From assembly GCA_013115135.1 (NCBI GenBank), contig JABANP010000221.1, positions 17,736 to 81,735 on the forward strand: a stretch of 64,000 bases of DNA, read 5' to 3'. The translations under genes and the position numbers were made by a program. Positions within the stretch are counted from its first letter, which is position 1. Each line of letters begins with the position of its first letter. Shown here one piece after another: positions 45,502 through 55,241 of the stretch. Origin of the DNA: Perkinsus olseni (taxonomy: Eukaryota > Perkinsozoa > Perkinsida > Perkinsidae). The notes beneath the pieces were generated by a model, which ran no database searches, was not told the DNA's origin, and saw nothing but the letters and a program-made list of their open reading frames with translations.

Positions 45502-46112
45502 AGGACAGGAGTTCAGTGTACTCAAAAGTGCTCACGAGGTTTTCAAACACCCTTTATTCGCACGAAGTACTTGGATGCCCTCCACGGGGTTCGTAAGCTC
45601 TTAATGCTACATTGAAAACCAGTGCTTTTCCCGCTCTATCAATAACTGGTGCCCGATGAGGGTGAGGAAGTGAGAAGAGTTCTGAGCAGGGGATCGGCAA
45701 CAACGTGTTGCCCACGGCAAAATAAGCTTCAAAAGCGACGTATTGGTGCATTTGGAGAATTGCGAGCACTATCACGTCGGTTCTTTTTGCAAGTATGAGC
45801 CGAGTCACATGAGGTGCCGCTATCCGTGAATATTTTTCTTCAGCTAGATTCACAAATCATAAAAAATTGAGTCCCAGATAGGGGATACTTCGTAGAAGCC
45901 GTTGCCTTTCAACTTGTTCTCAATGTGAAGTTCACATGAAGGAAGTCCCAGCAGACGGTGTGGAAGCGCTGCATCCTATCAGTGAATCATCGAAATGAGC
46001 CGTTCGCTGTACTCCGAGGTCTGTCACGTAAGTAGCGTCCATTTTTCTCAGGCAACTCCGGAAAACGAAGTTTTATTCGTTCATAAAGACCGTTTGGATT
46101 TGAAAGTTGAGT
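45502..46112. other. Unassigned stretch right of array 1
   Basis: A minus-strand open frame (45554-45853, 99 codons) has no recognisable features. Nothing else supported. Confidence 0.4.
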
Positions 46113-46364
46113 GGTCTACACATTTTGAAGTGTGGAATTTAGTGATATATAGATCAACCTTTTCATCGACCGGCTCAGCGCTATAGAACGCGCGACGTTC
46201 AAGTTGGGCGTCCGAAGTATGCAAGTTTCTTAGGCAAGTCCGCTGCTATAGGGCATACGACCTTCGGCCGCGCCAAATTAACGCCGCGCGCCATATAGCG
46301 TTGAAACGGTCGCTGAAACGGTTGATTTATATATCAATAAATCCCACACTTTAAAGTGTATGCA
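46113..46364. mobile_element. ~250-bp fold-back element (MITE-like long inverted repeat)
   Basis: The left arm ACACATTTTGAAGTGTGG...GATATATAGATCAACC is matched by the inverse of the right arm (GGTTGATTTATATATC...CCACACTTTAAAGTGT) at roughly 80-85% by eye. The pairing continues inward through GCGCTATAGAACGCGC versus GCGCCATATAGCG and TCCGAAGTATGC versus GCATACGACCTTCGG. The centre is near 46240. No ORF. It could be a non-autonomous DNA transposon or a hairpin RNA source. No target-site duplication is clear. Confidence 0.6.
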
Positions 46365-46398
46365 CCAGTATACACTCGTATACTGGTGTTTTGCCTAA
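46365..46398. repeat. Small palindrome beside the fold-back element
   Basis: CACCAGTATAC and GTATACTGGTG are exact inverted copies around a 4-nt loop, immediately right of the fold-back element. Confidence 0.55.
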
Positions 46399-46509
46399 TA
46401 AGAATGCACGCCCACAAACTCGCAGTAATGCAGAAATCTAACTAACGACTCAACTCAAAGCTCGGAAAGGAGGAACGAAACGTGTTACGGTGGCAGTTCT
46501 TGCGAAGAA

Positions 46510-47562
46510 CTAGTCACTCTTATTTACGTAAAACCGGGCTAGTGCGCCGTGCTCTGCCCTGGCCGACTCGAGACTTTTCTCTTCCACATCCACCTTGCTC
46601 TCACCAGCTCTCCTGCTTCGCCTCTTGCGCTCCGCTTCGCCCCGCATCTTGTTCATCCTCTGCTGACGCTTCCCAGCCTTTGACTTTCCTCGCATCTTAT
46701 GCTTAGCAGCGAAGGACTCCTCCTCCGCCTCACTCTCTTCACTATCCGATAGCGGCTTGGTGACCTTCTTCTTCGGAGCTTGCACTCGGCCAATGAAGTT
46801 GGCATCGAGAGCGATCATGTCGGGCTGTAGCTTCTCCAACAAGCTACGCACCTGAGTCTCCCGCCGCTGCTTCGTAGTCTCGTAGGGATTGGCCACATAA
46901 GAGTCGAACTGCGTGTAACCAGCTCCCGGCACGAGCATCGAGTTGAACCCAGCACTCGTGCCGACAAGAAGAAGATCCTCGTAGGGGACGAATCGGACAC
47001 TCGAAACCTGAGCAGATATACTTACGCGAACACCTAGCACCGGCCATAACGCGACGTACTTGCTGACCGTTGTAACTATTCTTCAAGTAAGTGCTGGGCG
47101 CCTTTCCACTCCGAAACACGTCTGATCCTCTGAAGACCGAGACGCTAGAGCCGAAGCCGAAAGCAAGGTCAGCGTCGCCGAACGAGATGTCCATAGATGT
47201 GGGTGCTCGACCCGAAAAGCTGCAACGCTGTAGCTCTTCAGACGGCTTCCGTAGATCGTACCTGATTCTCACTGTCGGGGGAATGACACAACGGCAGGCG
47301 CTAAGGTTGTCAACGCTTACACTTTCCACTTGCTGTCAGAACCACATGTGACGAGATACTTTCCGTCACTTGTAACATCCAGAGCAGTGACCTGCGATTA
47401 TGAGTGGTAGAAGGAGACCCCCAGTCGCTACATCAAAGCCTTTACCTGCCCAAAGGGAGCCAGCATTTTCAAGGCTGGCTCCTTGATGTTAGGAGTCCAC
47501 ATGCAGACATGACCCCGAGCGTGACCGGTGACCATAACAGCGTTAGCGGGGTTTTGCCTCAT
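46510..47562 (-). CDS. UTP7: UTP7/WDR46 (BING4) ribosome-biogenesis protein, 3' half
   Basis: WD-repeat protein of the small-subunit processome. Exons on the minus strand are about 47443-47562 (NPANAVMVTGHARGHVCMWT, matching the family's N-P-x-N-A-V-x-x-x-G-H-x-x-G blade), about 47325-47400 (VTALDVTSDGKYLVTCGSDS), about 47055-47289 (ending YNGQQ; includes SMDISFGDADLAFGFGSSVS) and 46510-47005 (BING4CT domain starting VSSVRFVPYEDLLLVGTSAG, with ANPYETTKQRR). The C-terminus is basic with an acidic SDSEESEAEEE patch, as in the family. Introns are about 40-55 nt. The exons for the N-terminal half are absent: just upstream of MRQNP the sequence changes to retroelement DNA, with a possible AG acceptor. 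The gene is either truncated or interrupted in an intron by the nested elements. Confidence 0.8.
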
Positions 47563-48813
47563 AGACTGTATCGGCTGTTGCGTGATATGCCAGTTGTTGT
47601 CGGCTCGGCGGCTATGGAGCCAACCCAGGGGGTGGCAGGGCCGGGATCGCAAGATCCGGAGCTCAGGCTGGATAAGATGATGTTGAAGAACCGTCCTCCC
47701 TACTACGCTGTAGCCGCTGATGTTATCAAGGTGAGCCATGATCTGGTATTCATGTCCTTCTTCTGTGTGCTGACTCGACACTGTCTCTGGATTGTGATCG
47801 AAGGAGCTGATAGTGGCAGCTTGGCGGAAGCTACGGCTCGAGCGCAGAAAAGAGAAGGCGGATTTCGGCACCTGTTAGCCGATGGCGCAGTGGCAACAAG
47901 GCCGTATGCGGAGGCGGTGAGGTCGCTTGGAATCACGGTGATGGCTGCAGATCCACGCGCCCCATGGTCAACAGGGGTGGAGACTCACCATAGGATGGCT
48001 CTGAAGGTGTCGAAGGTGCTGTTGCAGAGACGATTCCGGGCCCATGGGGCTTGGACGAGCACTACTAAGCAGGATTTCGCTGACGAGGTGTGTTGGATAT
48101 TGAACAGAAGACCACTCACACAGGCGGATATCACCAGTGATGGCCGGTTGGGAGTGCTAACCCCAAATCATCTCCGCTATGGCTACACTCGTGAGAGCGG
48201 CAGTTGCGTCGAGCAGGGCTTCTCATGTGACTCACTCGGCGAGCGGCGGCTGTTCTTCATGCGGTCCTTCATGTCGATCTACTGGCCATCGCAGCGGCGT
48301 CAGATTCGGATGGAGGATCGTCGGTTCGGTCGGACAGGTGGCGGATTCCTCGCAGGTGATGCTGTTATGATCTTCGCTCCGCGTTCCAAGGATAAGCCGC
48401 AGTGGCGATGTGGATGGGTGGTGAGGCCGATCAGTGACAGGCGATACTGTGTGCTGTGGACGAAGACCCATACCGATCGACCTGTTGAGAGAGTGACGAC
48501 GGAGTCTCACTATAACCTACTCCCGTTGAAGATTCGCGGAATTCCTGATGGAGATTCGATCGACTTCTCCGGTGAGGAAGGCGGGTGCGGTCCGACATTG
48601 GTGGGCGCACGTATGCGATTTCTATTGTCCCATGTCGATGGATCGAAGGAGTACCACTGGTGTACGATTGTGCATCATCGAGATACGAGAGTATTGGTCG
48701 TCTGGGACGTTGCTGATAAAGGGCAGTCGCGACTGGAGTGGCGGTGCTTGACCGAAGAAGAGTGGGACTTCGGCAGGGGCGAAATTCCCATGATGCAGAG
48801 GTTGGGAGTGTGA
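47404..48813 (+). pseudogene. Retroelement integrase fragment (DDE core)
   Basis: Open frame of 469 codons; its first ~55 codons overlap UTP7 exons in antisense and are not element sequence. From about 47600 it encodes an integrase core: D in YYAVAADVIK, second D in LLADGA, then WSTGVE 33 residues later supplying the E (DD33E spacing), followed by HHRMALKVSKVLLQRRF and ILNRRPLT...LTPNHLRYG, the pattern seen in LTR-retrotransposon integrases (BEL/Pao-like by eye). No protease, RT or zinc-binding HHCC is present upstream, so this is a 5'-truncated remnant. Its last codons (from 48780) come from the inserted tyrosine-recombinase element. Confidence 0.75.
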
Positions 48814-49010
48814 ACAGTATGTGACCGCGCTCTGACCTAATTCGGTACTTATCAGTGTCAGAGCCAGCAACCAGGTTGGAGGCTCCTGCCAGGAGCCAGT
48901 GGTTGCCGCCAACCAGTAGTTGGCTGTCACAACTGTTCAGTAGGACACTAGAGTCGCCTGACTCCATACCCGGCCTGGGTCGAGTCAGCAACCTCTAGTA
49001 TCCTACCTCC
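48780..49010 (-). repeat. Split direct repeat B2 (element 3' end)
   Basis: 231 bp from CGAAATTCCCATGATG to TCCTACCTCC. Contains a two-tier hairpin: GGCTCCT/AGGAGCC (48881-48897) inside GCAACCA/TGGTTGC (48867-48905). Confidence 0.88.
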
Positions 49011-49034
49011 ACATCCAGGGAGTGGCGGGCTGGG

Positions 49035-49236
49035 TCAAACTCGCGTCCGCCACCATCACAACCATTACTTTGTACGGTTGTTTCTCATCTAGCACCATAC
49101 TAGCTCTAGCTTTGAGTTTCATTGAAGTACTGCGATCTGGATCGCAGGACCGTTGCGCACAAATTCCTGTATTGTGCGCCTGGCCTCTGCGTGGTAATTT
49201 CGCTCACGCCTATCCTCCTACGTAGGATTGCTACCA
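49035..49236 (-). repeat. Split direct repeat A2
   Basis: 202 bp from TCAAACTCGCGTCC to GATTGCTACCA; same sequence as 55040-55241. Confidence 0.9.
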
Positions 49237-49467
49237 CGAAATTCCCATGATGCAGAGGTTGGGAGTGTGAACAGTATGTGACCGCGCTCTGACCTAATTC
49301 GGCACTTATCAGTGTCAGAGCCAGCAACCAGGTTGGAGGCTCCTGCCAGGAGCCAGTGGTTGCCGCCAACCAGTAGTTGGCTGTCACAACTGTTCAGTAG
49401 GACACTAGAGTCGCCTGACTCCATACCCGGCCTGGGTCGAGTCAGCAACCTCTAGTATCCTACCTCC
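49237..49467 (-). repeat. Split direct repeat B1
   Basis: 231 bp, same as B2 except one C/T difference. Abuts A2 directly, as expected for the copied circle junction. Confidence 0.88.
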
Positions 49468-49547
49468 CTTCACTCCCAAACTCTGTTACCGACTATACTC
49501 AAGTCAGCTAAATCTAGCATATCTTGGGATTAAAGCAAACAATGTGG

Positions 49548-50480
49548 TTATCTTACAGTCAGCATTCGACTAGAATAAAACTTCTCACGACCTAGTCGTC
49601 CACTATAGTCCCTCATGTAATTGTTCTGCACTGTACGTACATCTTTCCATCGTCCATAGTCAGCAATAGCTTCCAAACGCACCATAGCATCCGCCAATAA
49701 GCGCACTCCTGTTCTTCTCATACTATGAGACGTCTTCTTTCCGACTTCGTCACCTTCTTCCAACCGCCCAGTGAAGACCGTCGTCACCAAGTGGTTGATA
49801 TCTTTGCGAAGCTGCGAATAGGTTGCACCAAACAAAGATCCGCGCTTCTGACTATCCTTCAAGGTAGACAGCATTTGTACCATCCTATGTAGCGCACACG
49901 CATGCTCCCGGCACCCACGATGGTTCGGATAAGACACACATCCCACGTACACGGTGTGCCCTACCCCGCTCTGATCAGTCTTGGATTGCCGTATCTTAAT
50001 GGCTACATAATCACCTTCAGCACTGAGTGTGATATCAGAGAACTTCAGTGAGACCACTTCCTTCAAACGCAGTAGACCCATAGTGCCGACCAAGTATGCC
50101 ACAGTACTCCTACTCCTTCCGGACTCTGGTACAAGGTGAGCCAACAGGCGCACTTGGTCGATGTCCAAAGTAACCGTTCTCTTCGTAGACCGATTACCCA
50201 ACAGCCTCTTCGCAGCCTGAAGTGCTAGTCTAACTCGCTCATTTTCCATCTGGGTCAGCGTGTAGTCCGACAACCGACGTGACTCCAGTTTAACAGTCCC
50301 GACATAATCGGTCACAGTCTCATATTTCAGGGCCTTCTTAGTTAAACCAACCACGTAGGTGACCAAACTCTGGCCACTCACAGGAAAAGCAGTGATCCCA
50401 GATGATGCGCACATATCTTCGTAGTTCCTGATAGTATAACCCCTCTTACGGTTAGTCGAAGGAGCCCGGGCCAAAACCAT
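49548..50480 (-). CDS. Tyrosine recombinase of the YR retrotransposon
   Basis: 310 residues. Phage-integrase-type catalytic set: Arg138 in GLLRLKEVVS, Lys in the beta-hairpin after GDYVAIKIRQSK, His252-x-x-Arg255 in HSMRRTG, Trp278 at the His/Trp position (YGRWKD), and Tyr288 in VQNNYM as nucleophile. An N-terminal helical SAM-like region precedes. It would integrate the circular DNA copy at a short crossover. The frame is intact with no stop, so it is potentially active. In the same orientation as, and downstream of, RT-RNase H. Confidence 0.9.
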   Translation of the reverse strand: MVLARAPSTNRKRGYTIRNYEDMCASSGITAFPVSGQSLVTYVVGLTKKALKYETVTDYVGTVKLESRRLSDYTLTQMENERVRLALQAAKRLLGNRSTKRTVTLDIDQVRLLAHLVPESGRSRSTVAYLVGTMGLLRLKEVVSLKFSDITLSAEGDYVAIKIRQSKTDQSGVGHTVYVGCVSYPNHRGCREHACALHRMVQMLSTLKDSQKRGSLFGATYSQLRKDINHLVTTVFTGRLEEGDEVGKKTSHSMRRTGVRLLADAMVRLEAIADYGRWKDVRTVQNNYMRDYSGRLGREKFYSSRMLTVR

Positions 50481-50494
50481 ATGCTCGAAGATCT

Positions 50495-50794
50495 CTAAGA
50501 GATCATCTCTTCCGCCGACACCAGTGGCACAGTACCTCGGCGAGTTCCCGGGATGCGCCCAGGAATAGCCGGAGAACTCACACCAGGAAGCTCATCAATC
50601 ACATCCTTACCAGCATCAGGCAAGGCTTCCTCTTGGACGACTAACCAATTGTCGCGCTCCCGACAAAGCTCAGCCTCAACGGTAGGATCGAGCTTGACCA
50701 TAACAGGAAGCGGTGAGTGTCGCCAGAGAACCCGTACAACTGACAAAGCCCCCGGCGAGCAAACAAAACGGACATCCCAACACAAGGCCACCAA
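50495..50794 (-). CDS. Linking ORF between RT-RNase H and recombinase
   Basis: 99 codons in the gap between the two enzyme ORFs of the element, with no recognised domain. The segment around EAELCRERDNWLVVQEEA is helical. It may be part of the recombinase polyprotein reached by frameshifting, or chance. Confidence 0.35.
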   Translation of the reverse strand: MVALCWDVRFVCSPGALSVVRVLWRHSPLPVMVKLDPTVEAELCRERDNWLVVQEEALPDAGKDVIDELPGVSSPAIPGRIPGTRRGTVPLVSAEEMIS

Positions 50795-50870
50795 GGAAGA
50801 ACCTTTAGGGAATACAACACCCTATACGGGTCACACTGAAATACGAGCGAACAAAGTCAAGCGGCTCGAC

Positions 50871-52997
50871 TCAAGCCAGAGCCAGGACAAGTTGCTGCAG
50901 TATAGGGTGTGTATCGACTTCTCGGCCGAAGGTCCGGAGAGCATCTCCACGCTCAGCAGACGACGAACGAGACAAAAAATCTGCAAGATTGTTCATCTCA
51001 CCCTTAATGTGCTGGGATAAAACACTATATCCCAAACTCGGCCAAGCCAGGCGCAGTCGTCTCATAGTCTCATTCATACGGATAGACGTTGCACGCCTGC
51101 GATTGAGACAAGCCACCGTTGCAACATTGTCCGACAAGACGGTAACCGTAGTGAAACCGCGAGTCAGCGCTCTAACCACACCAATTACGGAAGCAAGGAG
51201 CTCAAGGGGGCCGATATCTGAACTTGTAAGAAGATCTCCTGGCACCAAAGACTCAATGAGAGGCTCGTCCGCGTAGGTAACATGAAACCACTCAACATTG
51301 TCGGAGGAAGGCCCCAAGTGTGGCGACCCCAGAGGAAAGACGACTCCGCCCAGTCCAGTCAAAGAAGCATCCGCGACAACCACTGCTCCGGAGTCATCAG
51401 GAGACACCCAACCGAGCAATTGCGAGGCAGTGGTTGAAGCCATGGACGGTAGCTGCAGAAGATCCAGGAAGACACGCGCAGATTGAACCACGGCAGGACC
51501 AACTCGGATACAGTGGAGGTGATGTTTCCGCGCGCTGGCCTGCAAGGCGTAAAAAGGGCTCAGCTCAGAACTGTACATGGGGGCAATCTGGGTAGCCCAC
51601 GTAAGTCTGCCGGTAACGCGATCCAACAAAGCTGTCTCAATGGGAGCTGTTGAGCGAGAAGTGATAACCTCGCATAAGTCAGACAGGAGCTTCGCCCGTT
51701 TATCCTCCGGCAACGTGACCGTCAAGTCACCGAGGTTCCAAACATATCCCAAATTATGAGGTGTTTGAGTAACATGGAGCTTTTCGTAAGAAATGTTGAG
51801 GCCCAAGCTACGTTCCACGAGCAAGATGCTGACCATGACCTCCAAAGCGCGCGAGGAAGAAGTAACCCATCCTACATCATCCACGTAAATCATACCAGTG
51901 CCGTTAGCCACTTGGTCAGATAAGAGTCGCTTAGTGACTCTATGAACGGCAGCGAAAAGGCGACACCATAACAACGGGGAACACCGAAGACCAAACGGGA
52001 GACGGAGATGTTTGTAATACTTACCTCCTACAAAGTTGACCAGGTACTTCTGGTCTTCAGCGTAGACAGGGATATGGCGGAAAGCTGAGGAAATGTCGGA
52101 TTCAATCCAAAGGAGCTTCTCTCCTTTGGGGGTTCGGCGGTGCATCTCGCATAAGAGATACGCCGCGGCACTCAACCCTGACAAGGCTATGGTCTCATCG
52201 CAGCGTACACGCTCATTGACACCTGATCTACGGAGATCGTCAATGAGACGAATAGCACCCGACGGCTTGACGACACAGGCTAACTTGGTAAGGACAGCGC
52301 CCGGAGGAGGTTCGTCACAAAGTTGCATATGCCCTTTGCGTACCTCGTCGTCCAAGGTTGCCATGACCTCAGCCGTGAAAGGATCGCATGACCGATAGTT
52401 CTTCCACGATGACGCCGCGGAGATGGACAAGCCGTAGCCAGTATGTTTCGGCCCGGCGTCCTTGGGCCATAAACCAGTTCCCTGGATAGGCCTGTCGATA
52501 CCTATGTGGCAACCGCGAGCGATCTCGTCACATATCAAAGTATCTTCGAGTTCATCATGTGCTTTAGTCGCCAGGAGAAGTGCACGGAGAAGATCTGTAC
52601 GGATAGAACAAGTAGAACTTGCGCTAGCCGAAACGTTTAGCTCGGCCGCCCAGGCTTGAGCAAGCACGTCCGCAGAGGAACTGATGGTCGAGGCCAGCTT
52701 ATGAAGGGTTGTAGTCTCCGCCGACTGGTTCTCGCGGGGTAGTTGAATCCAATCTAGTAGTCGACGGCGCAGACCAGGGTCTGCCAAGACGTTCCTCGTA
52801 GCATCGTGGAGGCAGGAACGTAGAGACGGCAACGGCGACTGCGGGCCATATTGTGGTGAGTAATCGGATTGGAACCAACGGCAAGCGGACGGCTTTGCCG
52901 ATCCGTCAGACAGGTCGTCCGAGCACTTATCCTTTTGATGTGTGCGAAACTCAGTTGCCGTAGTCGCGTAGAACCGGAGCAGCTTGAAGGGATCCAC
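50871..52997 (-). CDS. Reverse transcriptase-RNase H of the YR retrotransposon
   Basis: 708 residues from the first GTG. RT motifs are LIDDLRRSGVNE (about 251-262), IESDISSAFRHIPV (catalytic Asp301), LPFGLRCSPLLWCR and IYVDDVGWVT (Asp373-Asp374). The thumb contains YEKLHVTQTPHNLGYVW. RNase H follows: VVADASLTGLGG (Asp543), Glu599, LSDNVATVACLNRR (Asp623) and NLADFLSR (Asp673), so all four catalytic acids are present. The frame stays open upstream to about 53063 without an ATG and overlaps the preceding small ORF in another frame, suggesting expression by frameshift or reinitiation. No stop or frameshift inside. Confidence 0.9.
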   Translation of the reverse strand: MDPFKLLRFYATTATEFRTHQKDKCSDDLSDGSAKPSACRWFQSDYSPQYGPQSPLPSLRSCLHDATRNVLADPGLRRRLLDWIQLPRENQSAETTTLHKLASTISSSADVLAQAWAAELNVSASASSTCSIRTDLLRALLLATKAHDELEDTLICDEIARGCHIGIDRPIQGTGLWPKDAGPKHTGYGLSISAASSWKNYRSCDPFTAEVMATLDDEVRKGHMQLCDEPPPGAVLTKLACVVKPSGAIRLIDDLRRSGVNERVRCDETIALSGLSAAAYLLCEMHRRTPKGEKLLWIESDISSAFRHIPVYAEDQKYLVNFVGGKYYKHLRLPFGLRCSPLLWCRLFAAVHRVTKRLLSDQVANGTGMIYVDDVGWVTSSSRALEVMVSILLVERSLGLNISYEKLHVTQTPHNLGYVWNLGDLTVTLPEDKRAKLLSDLCEVITSRSTAPIETALLDRVTGRLTWATQIAPMYSSELSPFYALQASARKHHLHCIRVGPAVVQSARVFLDLLQLPSMASTTASQLLGWVSPDDSGAVVVADASLTGLGGVVFPLGSPHLGPSSDNVEWFHVTYADEPLIESLVPGDLLTSSDIGPLELLASVIGVVRALTRGFTTVTVLSDNVATVACLNRRRATSIRMNETMRRLRLAWPSLGYSVLSQHIKGEMNNLADFLSRSSSAERGDALRTFGREVDTHPILQQLVLALA

Positions 52998-53020
52998 AGC
53001 AGGCGCATGCTTGTCCTCAG

Positions 53021-53275
53021 CTACCGCGTCTTGTAGATCATTCCGGCGGAAATGTCGTCCCTGCGGATAGCATTACGGCGCTGTCGAGCTGCAATCGACC
53101 GGCGGTATCGACGGCGTCCGAGGGGTGCGCTGCTTTGATCCATAACGTAGGAGAGGTACAACTGCTCAGAAAAGCGAAACTGTGACTCAGAAAACCCAGA
53201 CAAGCTGCCGCCAACAACGCAGATCCGAGTGAGGCTTAGGTTTGTACAACCCAAACTGAAACAATTATGATCCAT
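53021..53275 (-). CDS. Small basic ORF between gag and RT
   Basis: 84 codons starting 2 nt after the gag stop and overlapping the open RT frame by about 40 nt. Contains a very basic stretch LGRRRYRRSIAARQRRNAIR. It could supply nucleic-acid binding to the element and lead into RT by frameshifting. No homologue recognised. Confidence 0.45.
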   Translation of the reverse strand: MDHNCFSLGCTNLSLTRICVVGGSLSGFSESQFRFSEQLYLSYVMDQSSAPLGRRRYRRSIAARQRRNAIRRDDISAGMIYKTR

Positions 53276-53277
53276 CG

Positions 53278-54330
53278 CTACTTAGCACTTCCAGTGGACG
53301 ATGACGTCTGGGTAGGTGACAGAGTCTTGGGGCCATCGTAAGGGTGTGAACGTTGACCCTTACCCTTAGCTTGGCCTTTTCCCTTACCGCGGAAGGGGCC
53401 AGAACCCCAATAAGACCCCTTACCCTTAGCTTTCCCGAACCCCTTGCCTTTACCAAAGGTGAATTCGCGACTGCTGAGGACCGATCCTATCTCCATGTCC
53501 AGACGGGGTCGAAGGTAAGTCTCTTCGCCAAAGAGCTTGTCCATGGTAATCACGCCACTAGCCACCGCCATAGCCCCAGTACGACGGTACTTGGCCTCGG
53601 CTTGTATAACAGCTTGGTACGGATGCTCCTCGAACTCAGCGCAGACGTGTGCCATATAAGAATAGAGGGTTCCGAAGTCGACTGCTTTGCGACCTCGATC
53701 AGAAAGTTGCAGGGTAACCGCGTACCGGATGAAGCATTCGCACCACTGGCCAATGTTACGGAGAGGTTCCTTCTTGCCGTCAGAACGTCGTCGTTGCACA
53801 ACTTCGCCAGTGACCGTGGTAATCGTCTCGATGTCGTTATCGAACACGTGGCTGGGAAAGAGAAACTCAGCCAAGTCGTAGTAGGCGAAGGGTTGCTCGA
53901 GGATCTTCTTCACTACGGCGGCCGGAGGCAAGGTGTTCGGGAGTACTTTAAAAGTTAGTTTAGCCTTCTGTGCTTCTGAGCAAACCTTAGTGAGGTCCAG
54001 AGCCGGTGTCTTGCGACTGCGCTCCACTTGAACGTCACGTAACTGGAATATCTCTATCTGAGCATTGGCGTTCTTGATGGCAGCATTGAGAACACCTCGC
54101 ACGAGAGAAGCCGCGGACTCCGCTGCGTCGTCGTCGCCGGGGGATACCTTCGTTGCAATCTTGCCGACAGCGGTCTCGTCTGCGGCTGCGAAGAGCGTAA
54201 GAGTATTGAGACCGAACTCGTTAACGGCCCTCTTGATCGCTTCGAGGTGGGCAGCTGCTGCGGGGGAAGCTTGCGCAATGTTGGTTATGACAGTGTCGAC
54301 CGCAGATAGTTGTTGCTCGTTGTTTGCCAT
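53278..54330 (-). CDS. Gag-like protein of the YR retrotransposon
   Basis: 350 residues, first ORF of the element. The N-terminal two thirds is helical (e.g. AHLEAIKRAVNEFGLNTLTL), with a conserved-looking core FAYYDLAEFLFPSHVFDND. The C-terminal third is a run of Gly-Lys repeats (GKGKGFGKAKGKGSYWGS, GKGKGQAKGKGQ) that would bind RNA in place of a zinc knuckle, which is absent. Role assigned by position and composition. Confidence 0.7.
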   Translation of the reverse strand: MANNEQQLSAVDTVITNIAQASPAAAAHLEAIKRAVNEFGLNTLTLFAAADETAVGKIATKVSPGDDDAAESAASLVRGVLNAAIKNANAQIEIFQLRDVQVERSRKTPALDLTKVCSEAQKAKLTFKVLPNTLPPAAVVKKILEQPFAYYDLAEFLFPSHVFDNDIETITTVTGEVVQRRRSDGKKEPLRNIGQWCECFIRYAVTLQLSDRGRKAVDFGTLYSYMAHVCAEFEEHPYQAVIQAEAKYRRTGAMAVASGVITMDKLFGEETYLRPRLDMEIGSVLSSREFTFGKGKGFGKAKGKGSYWGSGPFRGKGKGQAKGKGQRSHPYDGPKTLSPTQTSSSTGSAK

Positions 54331-55039
54331 AGTTATAAGGCGTTGAAAAGGAGGGGAGCTTTACTAGGAGAGATGACAGTCGCAACGGATTCCTTATCGA
54401 CGCTGAGCGAAGTGGTTTGTACTTATTGCTACTTCTAGTTGACCGGGCGTAACTAGCTTGCAGTACTTTATTGCAGTACTTACAATCATGGCCGGATTAG
54501 CCCAGTCCGCACACAATCCTTGTGCGCCGTGCTGACTTCGGGGAGGAGGTTATCGTTCAGGCATGGCCACCCGCGTTTGTTGTACTCGAATTCGTGCGCG
54601 GGTCGATCAAAACTTCCGTTATACATCGTGCTGTGCGTCGTATGGCCGGAACGTCTCGGTGCACGAAGGAGGGGCTGCAACGCCGTTAATACGGCCTTCT
54701 TCACACATTGTGGTTGTCTTTCGAGACGCGAATTCGCGGGGCCTCGACCCTCGGCTGTGTGCACGGTCCACTCTGACACAGGGTATGGGTTAGGAAGTAG
54801 TCGCGGCAGGACGCTCACCGCCGGGTTGCACTGGAGGCGGCTCTGACACCTTTGGCTTTGTTACGCACCGCCTCGTCGGCTCGTTGATGGGCGGATGATC
54901 ATGTGTGTGTTGTTGTTGTTGTTGTCGTGGTTTTTTTTATTCCCCCCCCAGTGACAACAAAACAACGGTCTATCTTTCAAACTCATACAGTGGGTTAACA
55001 TCTCGCGAGACCATTCATATGCCTCAATACAACTTAATA
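54331..55039 (-). other. 5' untranslated region of the YR retrotransposon
   Basis: Between A1 and the gag start. One minus-strand open frame (54486-54818, 110 codons) has no recognisable domain. Includes a T8/C8 run near 54931-54950 and a TTG repeat at 54909-54925. Confidence 0.5.
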
Positions 55040-55241
55040 TCAAACTCGCGTCCGCCACCATCACAACCATTACTTTGTACGGTTGTTTCTCATCTAGCAC
55101 CATACTAGCTCTAGCTTTGAGTTTCATTGAAGTACTGCGATCTGGATCGCAGGACCGTTGCGCACAAATTCCTGTATTGTGCGCCTGGCCTCTGCGTGGT
55201 AATTTCGCTCACGCCTATCCTCCTACGTAGGATTGCTACCA
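55040..55241 (-). repeat. Split direct repeat A1 (element 5' end)
   Basis: 202 bp, apparently identical to A2; followed on the right by AGGGCGTGTCTC, the far side of the insertion site. Confidence 0.9.

Larger units (their letters stand above)
48780..55241 (-). mobile_element. Tyrosine-recombinase retrotransposon (DIRS order, Ngaro/PAT-like), complete
   Basis: 6.46-kb element read on the minus strand: A1 (55241-55040), gag-like ORF, small ORF, RT-RNase H, linking ORF, tyrosine recombinase, then B1 (49467-49237), A2 (49236-49035), a 24-bp spacer and B2 (49010-48780). Split direct repeats in this order are the hallmark of Ngaro/PAT-type YR retrotransposons, which recombine a circular DNA copy instead of using a DDE integrase. 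A1 and A2 look identical and B1/B2 differ by one base seen (48847 versus 49304), indicating recent insertion. No methyltransferase domain is present. It sits inside the 3' part of the integrase fragment. AGGG occurs at both outer edges (48775-48778 and 55241-55244). Confidence 0.88.

Noticed and set aside
47428..47871. Minus-strand ORF starting MP at 47871 as a UTP7 N-terminus
   Set aside because: Only the part below 47562 matches UTP7; the upstream part is the antisense of the integrase fragment.
47404..48813. Integrase as part of the tyrosine-recombinase element
   Set aside because: It is on the opposite strand, lies outside B2 and uses a different integration chemistry; the YR element merely supplies its last codons.
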